DNA of 64,000 bases from CBDCME01 sp965218865 (GTDB lineage: Bacteria; Pseudomonadota; Alphaproteobacteria; JAAXGF01), in contig CBDCME010000009.1 in the NCBI GenBank assembly GCA_965218865.1, positions 1-64,000 of the forward strand, written 5' to 3'. Within the stretch, counting starts at the first letter, position 1. Each line of letters begins with the position of its first letter. The position numbers and the translations under genes were made by a program. The notes beneath the pieces were generated by a model. The model was not told the origin of the DNA. It worked only from the letters and a program-made list of their open reading frames with translations, and ran no database searches. This document shows positions 54,167-63,504 of this stretch, piece by piece.

Positions 54167-56439
54167 ATGACTGACGAAGCACGAAAAGAAGCGCTTAATT
54201 ATCACGAATTGCCGCGAGCCGGAAAACTAGGCATACATCCGACCAAACCAATGGCTAATCAGCGCGATTTGGCGCTGGCCTATTCGCCGGGCGTCGCCGT
54301 GCCGTGCGAGGAGATCGCCCGCGATCCCGCCGAAGCTTCCAAATACACGGCCCGCTCCAACCTTGTCGCCGTCATCACCAACGGCACGGCGGTTTTGGGT
54401 TTGGGCGCGATCGGGGCCTTGGCCTCGAAGCCGGTGATGGAGGGCAAGGCGGTGCTCTTCAAGAAATTCGCCGGGGTTGATTGCTTCGACATCGAGATCG
54501 AGGAACGGGACCCCGATCGTTTCATCGACATCGTCTGCGGCCTGGAGGCGACTTTCGGAGCGGTAAATCTGGAGGACATCAAGGCACCCGAGTGTTTCAA
54601 AATCGAAAAAGAGTGCAAGGAACGGATGAACATTCCGGTGTTCCATGACGATCAGCACGGAACCGCCATTTGTGTCGCCGCGGCCACCCTCAACGGGACT
54701 CGCGTGGTCGGCAAGAAACTTGATCAGGTTCGTGTCGTCTGCAGCGGCGCGGGCGCGGCGGCAATGGCCTGTCTGGGCCTGATGGTCGACCTCGGGATCA
54801 AGCTTGAAAACATCACGGTCTGCGACCGTAGCGGCGTAATCTACAAGGGCCGCCCGGGGAAAATGAACGAACAAAAGGCGCGTTTCGCCCACGAATCCAA
54901 GAACCGTACCCTCGGCGACGCCATTCGCGGGGCCGATATCTTCCTGGGGGTTTCCGGGCCGGGGACCCTGAAACCGGAGATGGTCAAGGAGATGGCGAAG
55001 GATCCGATGATCATGGCGCTCGCCAATCCGGAACCGGAGATCCGTCCCGAGGTGGCGCGCGAGGCCCGCCCCGACGCGGTGCTGGCCACCGGTCGGTCCG
55101 ACTACCCCAATCAGGTCAACAACGTCCTTTGCTTTCCGTTCATATTCCGCGGCGCCCTGGACGTCGGCGCGACCGAGATCAACACCGAAATGAAGCTCGC
55201 CTGCGTGCGTGCGATCGCCGATCTCGCCAGGGCCGAAGTTCCGGACGTCGTCGCCAATGCCTACGCCGGACAGGACCTCACTTTTGGGCGGGAATACCTC
55301 ATGCCCACGCCGTTCGACCCGCGGCTCATCGTCGAGGTTCCGGCGGCCGTGGCCAAGGCGGCCATGGACAGCGGGGTGGCGACGCGGCCCGTCGCCGACC
55401 TCAAGGCCTACCGGCAATCGCTGTCGAACCGCGCCTTCCGCACCGGCTACGTGATGGAGGACGTATTCACGAACGCCAAGAAAGATCCCAAGCGCGTGGC
55501 GCCGAGGGCGAGGAAAATCGGGTCTTGCAGGCCGTCAAGATCGTCATCGACGAGGGTTTGGCAAAACCGATCCTGATCGGACGGCCGGCGGTGATATCCG
55601 CGAGCATCGAAAAACTGGGTCTGCGGATGCAAGCCGGAAAGGACTTCGAACTGGTTGATCCGGCCGACGACAAGGCCAATAGCGACTATTGGAGCACCTA
55701 TTTCGACGTCATGGGCCGGCGCGGGGTATCGCCGGCGACCGCCAAAACGGTCGTGCACACCGAAAACACCATCATCGCGGCGGTGATGGTGCAACGAGGA
55801 GACGCGGACGCCATGTTGGCCGGTCCGATCGGGAGTTACCGGGCGCACCTCGGGTGCGTTCTCGACATCATCGGTCTCGCGCCAGGTGTCAAGGATGCTT
55901 CGGCCTTACAACTTCTGGTTCTTGCCAAGGGGATCTACTTCATCGCCGACACCAACGTGTCGGATGATCCGGACGCCGAGCAAATCGCCGAGACGGCGAT
56001 TCTCGCGGCCAACCAGATTCGGCGATTTGGGATCGTGCCCAAGGTCGCCCTGGTATCCCACTCGAATTTCGGCACCCGCGACACGGCGACGGCGATGAAA
56101 ATGCGCCAAGCCCTGGAAATCGTCTCGCAGCGCGTTTCGGATCTCGAAATCGACGGCGAGATGCACGCCGACGCCGCGTTGTCGGCGAAAATTCGCCGCC
56201 ACCTCATGCCCAACTCACGACTCGAGGGCGCGGCCAATCTCCTCATCATGCCCACCCTCGACGCCGCGAACATAGGCCTCAACCTGGTCAAACAACTTGC
56301 CAGCGGCTTGTCGGTGGGGCCGATACTCATCGGCATGGCCAAAACGGCCCACGTGTTGAACAGTTCGGTGACCGTACGCGGAACCGTCAACATGGCCGCC
56401 GTCGCCGTCATCGACGCCCAGATCGCCGCCAAGGCGTGA
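54167..56439 (+). pseudogene. maeB: NADP-dependent malic enzyme, frameshifted
   Basis: This is a long-type malic enzyme (malate to pyruvate, NADP) with a C-terminal phosphotransacetylase-like domain. The start ATG 54167 has GAGGAGGAA just upstream. The malic domain (YHELPRAGKLGIHPTKPMAN, RDLALAYSPGVAVPC, AVITNGTAVLGLG) and NADP domain (VVCSGAGAAAMACLGLM) are intact to KKDPKRVA. Near 55500 the frame is lost; the next frame reads AEGEENRVLQAVKIVIDEGL, AKPILIGRPAV and the phosphotransacetylase-like domain to 56439. The truncated first frame ends at 55576 and still holds the whole catalytic part. Confidence 0.88.
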
Positions 56440-56443
56440 GGCC

Positions 56444-57865
56444 GTGGCTGGACCCGATACCGGTCCGCCACCGCCTGAATCAGACCCCGAGCGGACGTCC
56501 GCGGAGCTTGCTTCCACCGAACCCATCGGTTTGACGAAGGAAGCGACGCGGACGATCCTGAGGGCCCTGGAGCAGCGTAACGACGTCGAGGTCGAGGCTC
56601 TCGTCAAGCGGCTCCACGTCGCCGACCAGGCTGATCTCCTGGAGATGGTCAGCCCCGAGAAGCGCAAAATCCTGGTCGATATTTTACGGCCGGCGTTCGA
56701 CCCCGAGGTGTTGCCGGAGCTCGACGAGGTCGTTCGCGACGACATCATCGACCAGTTGAGCCCGGCCGAGCTCGCGGCCGCCGTAAGTGAACTCGACAGC
56801 GACGACGCCGTACAGCTCGTCGAGGACCTCTCCGAGGAAGACCAGCGTGTTCTCCTCGCCGCTATTCCCGCGACCGATCGCGCGGCGGTCGAGGTCGGCC
56901 TCGCCTATCCTGAAAACAGCGCCGGACGTTTGATGCAACGCGAGCTGGTGGCCGTGCCAGCGAGCTGGACCGTCGGTCGGCTGATCGATCATCTGCGCAC
57001 CGCGTCGGACCTCCCCGACGAGTTCTACGACATCTATGTGATCGATAGCGCTCGCGCGCCCCTCGGCTGCGTCGCTCTCAGCCGGGTCGCGCGAACCCAG
57101 CGGCCGGTGATCATCCGCGACATCATGGGCAGCGATTTGAAATTGGTTCCGGCCGAAATGGACCAGGAGGAGGTCGGCTACCTGTTTCACCATTACGATT
57201 TGGTATCGGCCCCGGTGGTCGACGCCGAAGGCCGTCTGATCGGTGTCATTACGGTCGATGACGTGGTCGACGTGATCGAGGAGGAAGCCGAGGAAGACAT
57301 CCTGCGCCTTGGCGGGGTCAGCGAAACCGACATCCACGAATCACTCCTCAGCACCACGCGGCGGCGGTTCGTTTGGCTGCTGGTCAATCTGGGAACCGCG
57401 ATCCTGGCTTCCGTGGTGATCGGTCTGTTCGAAGCCACGATCGAGCAGATGGTGGCGTTGGCCGTCTTGATGCCGATCGTCGCCTCGATGGGAGGAAACG
57501 CCGGAACCCAGACCCTGACCGTCGCCGTAAGAGGACTGGCGACGAAGGACCTGTCGGCGACGAACGCCCTGCGGATCGTCAACAAGGAGGTCCTGGTGGG
57601 TTGCCTGAACGGCGTTTTTTTCGCCATTTTGGCCGGCGCCGTCGCGACCCTCTGGTTCGACGATCCCGTCCTCGGCATTATCATCGGCGCGGCCATGGTC
57701 TTCAATCTGATCGTCGCCGCCTTGGCCGGGATCTGCATACCCCTATGCCTGGCCCGCCTGGGAATCGATCCCGCCGTCGCCGCCGGCGTTTTCCTGACCG
57801 CGGTCACGGACGTGATCGGGTTCTTCGCCTTCCTCGGCCTGGCCGCGATCGTCTTCATGTGTTGA
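56444..57865 (+). CDS. mgtE: Magnesium transporter MgtE
   Basis: This 473-residue MgtE-family Mg2+ channel starts with GTG at 56444. It has the N-terminal helical domain (VEALVKRLHVADQADLLEMV), two CBS domains (VPASWTVGRLIDHLRTASDL; LVSAPVVDAEGRLIGVITVD) and the C-terminal five-helix pore (VLMPIVASMGGNAGTQTLTV, LAGICIPLCLARLGIDPAVA, FLTAVTDVIGFFAFLGLA). The GGNAGTQ and DVIGF motifs are conserved. It follows maeB after four bases and is intact. Confidence 0.94.
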   Translation: MAGPDTGPPPPESDPERTSAELASTEPIGLTKEATRTILRALEQRNDVEVEALVKRLHVADQADLLEMVSPEKRKILVDILRPAFDPEVLPELDEVVRDDIIDQLSPAELAAAVSELDSDDAVQLVEDLSEEDQRVLLAAIPATDRAAVEVGLAYPENSAGRLMQRELVAVPASWTVGRLIDHLRTASDLPDEFYDIYVIDSARAPLGCVALSRVARTQRPVIIRDIMGSDLKLVPAEMDQEEVGYLFHHYDLVSAPVVDAEGRLIGVITVDDVVDVIEEEAEEDILRLGGVSETDIHESLLSTTRRRFVWLLVNLGTAILASVVIGLFEATIEQMVALAVLMPIVASMGGNAGTQTLTVAVRGLATKDLSATNALRIVNKEVLVGCLNGVFFAILAGAVATLWFDDPVLGIIIGAAMVFNLIVAALAGICIPLCLARLGIDPAVAAGVFLTAVTDVIGFFAFLGLAAIVFMC

Positions 57866-57874
57866 AATGGCGTA

Positions 57875-59047
57875 ATGTCCGCTCAAGGCCTGCCACCATT
57901 CGATTTCGGCCTCGGGGAAACCGCCGACATGATCCGCGAGTCGGTGCGCCGGTTCACGGCCGACGAGATCGCCCCCCGGGCGGCCGACATCGACCGTGAC
58001 AACGACTTCCCCAGCGACCTCTGGGGCAAGCTCGGAGACCTCGGCGTTCTCGGCATCACGGTCGAGGAGAGGTACGGAGGGGCCGGTCTCGGCTACCTCG
58101 AGCACGTCGTGGCGATGGAGGAAATCAGCCGCGGCTCGGCCTCGGTGGGACTCAGTTACGGGGCCCACTCGAATCTCTGCGTCAATCAGATCCACCGCAA
58201 CGGCGGCGAGGCGCAGAAACAGCGCTATCTGCCCAAGCTGATTTCCGGCGCCTACGTCGGGGCCCTGGCGATGAGCGAAACGGGCGCCGGATCGGACGTC
58301 GTCAGCATGCGGCTGCGGGCCGACAAGAAAGGCGACCGCTACATTCTCAACGGCACCAAGATGTGGATCACCAACGGCCCCGACGCCGACGTCGTCGTTG
58401 TCTACGCGACGACCGACCCGAAGGCCGGCTCGGCGGGCATCACCGCCTTGATCGTGGAAAAGGGCCGCAAGGGCTTTTCCTCGGCCCGGAAACTCGACAA
58501 ATTGGGCATGCGCGGATCGAACACCAGCGAGCTCGTGTTCGAGGACTGCGAGGTCTCGGAAGACGACGTTCTGGGACCGGCGGGCAGCGGCGTCGCGGTG
58601 CTCATGAGCGGTCTCGATTACGAACGCGCGGTGCTCGCGGGCGGACCGCTCGGGATCATGCGCGGCTGTTGCGATCTGGTTCTGCCCTACGTCCAGGAAC
58701 GCAAGCAGTTCGGCCGCCCGATCGGCAAATTTCAGCTCATGCAAGGTCATCTCGCCGATATGTACACGACCATGAACGCGTGCCGGGCCTACGTCTATTC
58801 GGTGGCCCGGGCCTGCGACCAAGGACGGACCACCCGCAAGGACGCCGCCGGCGCCATCCTCTACGCCTCCGAAAAAGCAACCTGGATGGCGCTGCTGGCG
58901 ATCCAGTGTCTGGGCGCCAACGGCTACATCAACGAATACCCCGCCGGACGCCTGTTGCGCGACGCCAAGCTTTACGAAATCGGCGCCGGAACCAGCGAAA
59001 TCAGACGCCTCCTCATCGGCCGCGAACTGTTCGACGAAAACAGTTGA
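57875..59047 (+). CDS. ivd: Isovaleryl-CoA dehydrogenase
   Basis: This 390-residue acyl-CoA dehydrogenase oxidises isovaleryl-CoA in leucine breakdown, passing electrons to ETF. It has ALAMSETGAGSDVVSMRLRA, the FAD-binding MWITNGPDADV and the family-specific catalytic Glu in GLDYERAVLAGGPLG (about residue 250). The usual C-terminal catalytic Glu position reads YEIGAGTSEIRR, with Gly-Ala instead, as in isovaleryl-CoA dehydrogenases. It is intact. A thiolase gene follows after about 40 bases. Confidence 0.92.
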   Translation: MSAQGLPPFDFGLGETADMIRESVRRFTADEIAPRAADIDRDNDFPSDLWGKLGDLGVLGITVEERYGGAGLGYLEHVVAMEEISRGSASVGLSYGAHSNLCVNQIHRNGGEAQKQRYLPKLISGAYVGALAMSETGAGSDVVSMRLRADKKGDRYILNGTKMWITNGPDADVVVVYATTDPKAGSAGITALIVEKGRKGFSSARKLDKLGMRGSNTSELVFEDCEVSEDDVLGPAGSGVAVLMSGLDYERAVLAGGPLGIMRGCCDLVLPYVQERKQFGRPIGKFQLMQGHLADMYTTMNACRAYVYSVARACDQGRTTRKDAAGAILYASEKATWMALLAIQCLGANGYINEYPAGRLLRDAKLYEIGAGTSEIRRLLIGRELFDENS

Positions 59048-59084
59048 ATCGCCGGCCCCCGGACCGACATGAAGGAGTCTCGCC

Positions 59085-60284
59085 ATGACTGAATCCACAG
59101 CCGACGACCCCATCGTGATCGTCGGCGGCGCCCGGACGCCGCTCGGGAGTTTTCAGGGCAGCCTGGGCGAGGTCCCGGCTCCGGAACTGGGCGCGAAGGC
59201 CATCGCCGCCGCCCTCCAGCGGGCCCAACTCGCCGCGAGCGCGGTGGACGAGGTCTTCATGGGCTGCGTTCTCCCCGCCGGCGTCGGCCAGGCCCCGGCC
59301 CGGCAAGCGAGCTTGAAGGCGGGCATCCCGACGGCGACCGGGTGTACGACCGTGAACAAGGTTTGCGGCTCGGGGATGAAGGCGGTGATGCTGGCCCACG
59401 ACCTGATCGCGGTCGACGGCCGCAAGATCATGGTCGCCGGCGGCATGGAAAGCATGAGCCAGGCCCCGTACATCTTGGACCGGGCCCGGAGCGGCTATCG
59501 CCTGGGCCACGGCCGGGTTCTCGACCACATGTTCGTCGATGGCCTCGAGGACGCCTACGACACCGGCCGGCTCATGGGAACCTACGCCGAGGACACGGCG
59601 GAGCGCTACCAGTTCACCCGCGACCAGCAGGACGCCTTCGCGATCGAGTCGCTCGATCGGGCCAAGGACGCCCTCGAGAGCGGCCGTTTCGGCGCCGAGA
59701 CGGTCGCGGTCACCGTCACCTCCCGGCGCCAGCAAAAAATCGTCGAGCAAGACGAGCAGCCGTCAAAGGCGCGGCCCGATAAGATCCCCACTCTCAAGCC
59801 CGCCTTCCGCGACGGCGGCACGGTCACCGCGGCGAATTCGAGCTCGATCTCCGACGGCGCCGCGGCGCTGGTCCTGATGCGGCGCTCGCAAGCCGCGCAA
59901 CGCGGCAGCGAACCCTGGGCTACGATCGTCGCTCACGCCAGCCACGCCCAGGAGCCGGAATGGTTCACCACGGCCCCGGTCGGCGCGATCGAAAAACTCC
60001 TCGCCCAGGTCGGCTGGACCGCCGCCGACGTCGACCTCTTCGAGATCAACGAGGCCTTCGCCGTCGTCACCATGGCGGCGATGCGCGAGCTGAATCTCCC
60101 CCACGAAAAAGTCAACGTCAACGGCGGTGCCTGCGCCCTCGGCCACCCCATCGGCTGTTCCGGCGCCCGCATCCTCGTCACCCTGCTGGCCGCCCTGAAA
60201 CAACGCAACCTCAAACGCGGAATCGCCGCGCTCTGCATCGGCGGCGGCGAAGCCACCGCCATGGCGGTGGAACTTGCGACGTGA
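59085..60284 (+). CDS. Acetyl-CoA C-acetyltransferase (thiolase)
   Basis: This 399-residue thiolase II-type enzyme interconverts acetyl-CoA and acetoacetyl-CoA. The nucleophilic Cys is in VNKVCGSGMKAVMLA (residue 94). NEAFAVV, GGACALGHPIGCSGAR (catalytic His) and the second Cys in CIGGGEA are present. GAAGGAG precedes the ATG at 59085. Next to ivd it fits the last step of leucine catabolism. It is intact. Confidence 0.93.
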   Translation: MTESTADDPIVIVGGARTPLGSFQGSLGEVPAPELGAKAIAAALQRAQLAASAVDEVFMGCVLPAGVGQAPARQASLKAGIPTATGCTTVNKVCGSGMKAVMLAHDLIAVDGRKIMVAGGMESMSQAPYILDRARSGYRLGHGRVLDHMFVDGLEDAYDTGRLMGTYAEDTAERYQFTRDQQDAFAIESLDRAKDALESGRFGAETVAVTVTSRRQQKIVEQDEQPSKARPDKIPTLKPAFRDGGTVTAANSSSISDGAAALVLMRRSQAAQRGSEPWATIVAHASHAQEPEWFTTAPVGAIEKLLAQVGWTAADVDLFEINEAFAVVTMAAMRELNLPHEKVNVNGGACALGHPIGCSGARILVTLLAALKQRNLKRGIAALCIGGGEATAMAVELAT

Positions 60285-60446
60285 ACTGACGCGATAAGCC
60301 GCTACAGATTTAGCGCCCCTTCGAGCGGATGAGCCGGCGGCGGCACATTCCCTGAACCATCGACTCCAAGTATTGTAGTCTGCTATCCCTATTTCTCAAT
60401 TAGGGCGAGCATTTGGCTCGGAGCGGATAAGCAAGAGCGTCTGACC
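60285..60446. other. Intergenic region before STAND gene
   Basis: These 160 bases hold no gene. The AT content rises near 60375, where a promoter for the next gene may lie. Confidence 0.35.
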
Positions 60447-63400
60447 GTGATGATATCGAGCACGGCGATAGATTTGCCGAAGCACCGGGAACAGGTGCGG
60501 CTGGGGTGTCAGCGTGCCGGTTTTCCCGCCGACCAGATCATGGAAAATTTAACCGCGCTCGACGCTGATGCAGTCGAGGTGTCGCTGAAGATGGTCGAGG
60601 AGGCGGATATCTATCTCGGCATCTACGCCCACCGTTACGGCTATGTGCCGGACGGTAAGGACGTCTCGATTACCGAGATGGAATACAACCGCGCGGCTGA
60701 GCTGAAGAAGCCACGGTTGATCTTCTTCATCCATGAAGACCATCCGCTCAACATTAAGGACGTCGAGAGAGGCAAGGGTGCCGACAAGCTCGACGCATTC
60801 AAGGAGCGCATCGGCAAAGAGCGGGTCGCAGCCTTTTTTAAGTCGGCAGAGGATTTGCGCGGCGACGTATTCGAAGCGCTTGTCGCCCTCCGGAAGAAGC
60901 TTGAAGGCGACGAGCCCAAGGACGCCAAGGCGGTCGCCCATAGCCTCCACCGACGCACCGCCATCCCCGAACCGCCCGAAGCCTATGTCGCCCATCCCTA
61001 TACGCTCTTGCAGACTCGGGAACTGGTAGGGCGGCAGAAGCAGTTGAACGCGCTGACCGACTGGGTCGCGACGCCCGGTTCTGGGGCTTATGACTGCCCC
61101 ATCTTCTGCTTCGTCGCCATCGGTGGCATGGGCAAGAGCGCGCTTACCTGGAAATGGTTCCGGGACATTGCACCGGAGGAAATGAAACCAGTCGCCGGGC
61201 GGCTTTGGTGGAGCTTTTACGAGTCCGACGCCAGCTTCGAGAATTTTCTGAACCGCGCCCTCTGCTATGTGAGTGGCCGAGAGGAAGACGAAGTCCGCGA
61301 CATGGCCTGGCATGACCGCGAAGCCGAGCTGCTGAGTTATTTGTCCAAAGATCCGTACCTTCTGGTGCTCGATGGTTTGGAGCGCATTCTTCTCGCCTAT
61401 CACCGGATGGACGCCCATTCGCTTGCCGACGATGACTATGACCAGCAAGCCGCCAATTGGGTGGCGGACGCTTCCGGCCTGCCGTCCTCGGCGGCACAAT
61501 CCTTTACCGGGCAGCACCGATTGCGCGATACAATCGACCCGCGCGCGGGCGCTTTCCTGCAGAAGCTCTCTCAGGTCCAGGCGTCCCGGGTTCTTATCAG
61601 CACGCGGCTCTATCCGCTGGCTCTCCAATTGCCAACCCGTGCGCCACGTCCTGGATGTTTCGCCTATTTCCTTTCGGGCTTGAGCGACGATGATGCGCTG
61701 GGGCTGTGGCGGGGCTTGGGCGTCAAGGGCGCGCGCCAGGAACTCGTGCCAATGTTTCAAAGTTTCGAGAGCCACCCGCTGCTGGTTCAGGCCCTTGCCG
61801 GCGAGGTGGCGCGCTATCGCAAGAAGCCCGGCGATTTCGCCGCATGGCGGGCCGACCATCCTCGGTTTGACCCTGCCTCAGTGCCTTTGGAGAAACGGAA
61901 GTCGCACATTCTGGTCCACGCACTTGAGGGTCTCGGCAAGGATTTCCGCGAGATCCTGACGACCTTGGTCGGGTTTCGCATGGCTGCAACTTACGACACG
62001 CTGGAGGCTCTTTTGGTCGGTGACGGCAAGATCTATGCCCGGGTCCCAGACCTCGACCGGGGGCTTGACGAGCTAGAAGACCGGGGGCTGATCGGCTGGG
62101 ACCGGGAGGCGAGCCGCTATGACGCCCATCCCATCGTCCGCAGCGTGGTCTGGGAGCTAGCCGGCAAGGAGGACAAGGATGCCGTCTACTCCGCGCTCGA
62201 GGCCCATTTCGAGCCAATGGCGGTGTCGGACTGGGATGACGTCACATCACTCGACGACCTCGCCCCGGCGATTGAGCGCTACCATACACTCATGGGGCTC
62301 GGGCGGTATGACGATGCCTGGACTTTGTTCCGCGATAGATTAGCGGATTCTACTTTTTACCGTCTTGCGGCACACGCGGAACGAATCGCATGGCTTGAGA
62401 AACTGTTCCCGAACGGGGTGGACGAAGCGCCGATACTGAAAGAATTATCTTACCAACAGAACGCCCTAGATTCGCTAGCGAAGAGCTACGAATTCTCCGG
62501 CCAGCCGGGACGCGCGCTTCCGCTCTATAGACGTGCCAATGAACTGAACGAACAAGAGGGGAATAAAAGCGATCTTGCGAATACCATGTCGAATCTCGGC
62601 GCAGCATTTTTCGCTACCGGAGCGCTGCGGGAGGCGGCGGGCACCATACGGTCAGCACTGGTGCTGGACCGCGAACTAGGAGAGGCGTACTCGGAGGGCA
62701 TACGCCTTGTAGAACTGGGCCGCAGCCTCTCGTTGGCTGGGAACCAAGAGTCGGCACGTCTCGCGTTCGGCAGGAGCCAGCATATCTTTCTGGAATCGAA
62801 GCGACGCCAGCCCGAAGGTGTTGTCAGCACCTTCCGTTCCGAGCTGGCGCTCTGTCAAGCGGACATCGCCGCGGCCAGTACTTTGGCCGATCGCGCGTGG
62901 CAGCTGGCGGGTTATCGGAAGGTTGAACGAGATTTCATCCGCGCCGGCCTCCTTCAAGGTCGAGCGGCGCTCGGTTCGGGCGACTTTGGGCACGCCGAGG
63001 AGCGCCTGCACGTGGCGCTCACCCGGACGCGCGCCGTTAATGTTGTCGAAATGGAGCTCCCGGCCCTCATCGCCATCGCCGAGCTCGAATACAGGCGCGA
63101 ACGATATTCCAATGCAAAAACCGGGCTGAGCGATGTTTGGGAGGCCGCCGATCGCGGGCCTTATCCCCTTCGTCAAGCCGATGCCTTCAATGTCCTCGCC
63201 GACATCGCCCGCGCGGAGGGTGACCGAGACGGTGCGATCGACGCGGCGACCAAGGGTTATCGCGCCGCCTGGTGCGATGGGCCGCCTTGGGCTTATCACT
63301 GGGGGCTGGAAAAGGCCAAGGCCCACCTCAAGGCCCTCGGCGCCCCCGAACCCGAGATGCCGGCTTTCGACGAATCCAAGTTCGAGGCCATGCCCGAGGT

Positions 63401-63491
63401 CGAGATCAACCCGAAGGACAAGCATTGGGTCGATCCCGACACGCTCGGTTGGGAGGCGATCGTTCGGGATATTCGCGGCCAATCGGAATGA
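60447..63491 (+). CDS. DUF4062-STAND NTPase-TPR protein
   Basis: This intact protein of 1014 residues has a DUF4062 domain (about 1-155; MMISSTAIDLPKHREQVRLG, YLGIYAHRYGYVPDG, SITEMEYNRAAELKKPRLIF), a TIR-like Rossmann fold found in signalling ATPases. A STAND/NB-ARC-type NTPase follows (Walker A AIGGMGKSALTW near residues 224-235; Walker B-like YLLVLDGLERILL near 303-315), then TPR-type helical repeats (about 620-960). The domain may begin a few residues before the first start, because VMISST is the expected first strand. It shares general layout with the broken TIR-STAND gene. Such proteins often sense invaders or stress. Confidence 0.85.
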   Translation: MMISSTAIDLPKHREQVRLGCQRAGFPADQIMENLTALDADAVEVSLKMVEEADIYLGIYAHRYGYVPDGKDVSITEMEYNRAAELKKPRLIFFIHEDHPLNIKDVERGKGADKLDAFKERIGKERVAAFFKSAEDLRGDVFEALVALRKKLEGDEPKDAKAVAHSLHRRTAIPEPPEAYVAHPYTLLQTRELVGRQKQLNALTDWVATPGSGAYDCPIFCFVAIGGMGKSALTWKWFRDIAPEEMKPVAGRLWWSFYESDASFENFLNRALCYVSGREEDEVRDMAWHDREAELLSYLSKDPYLLVLDGLERILLAYHRMDAHSLADDDYDQQAANWVADASGLPSSAAQSFTGQHRLRDTIDPRAGAFLQKLSQVQASRVLISTRLYPLALQLPTRAPRPGCFAYFLSGLSDDDALGLWRGLGVKGARQELVPMFQSFESHPLLVQALAGEVARYRKKPGDFAAWRADHPRFDPASVPLEKRKSHILVHALEGLGKDFREILTTLVGFRMAATYDTLEALLVGDGKIYARVPDLDRGLDELEDRGLIGWDREASRYDAHPIVRSVVWELAGKEDKDAVYSALEAHFEPMAVSDWDDVTSLDDLAPAIERYHTLMGLGRYDDAWTLFRDRLADSTFYRLAAHAERIAWLEKLFPNGVDEAPILKELSYQQNALDSLAKSYEFSGQPGRALPLYRRANELNEQEGNKSDLANTMSNLGAAFFATGALREAAGTIRSALVLDRELGEAYSEGIRLVELGRSLSLAGNQESARLAFGRSQHIFLESKRRQPEGVVSTFRSELALCQADIAAASTLADRAWQLAGYRKVERDFIRAGLLQGRAALGSGDFGHAEERLHVALTRTRAVNVVEMELPALIAIAELEYRRERYSNAKTGLSDVWEAADRGPYPLRQADAFNVLADIARAEGDRDGAIDAATKGYRAAWCDGPPWAYHWGLEKAKAHLKALGAPEPEMPAFDESKFEAMPEVEINPKDKHWVDPDTLGWEAIVRDIRGQSE

Positions 63492-63504
63492 TCGGAAAGA
63501 GTCT

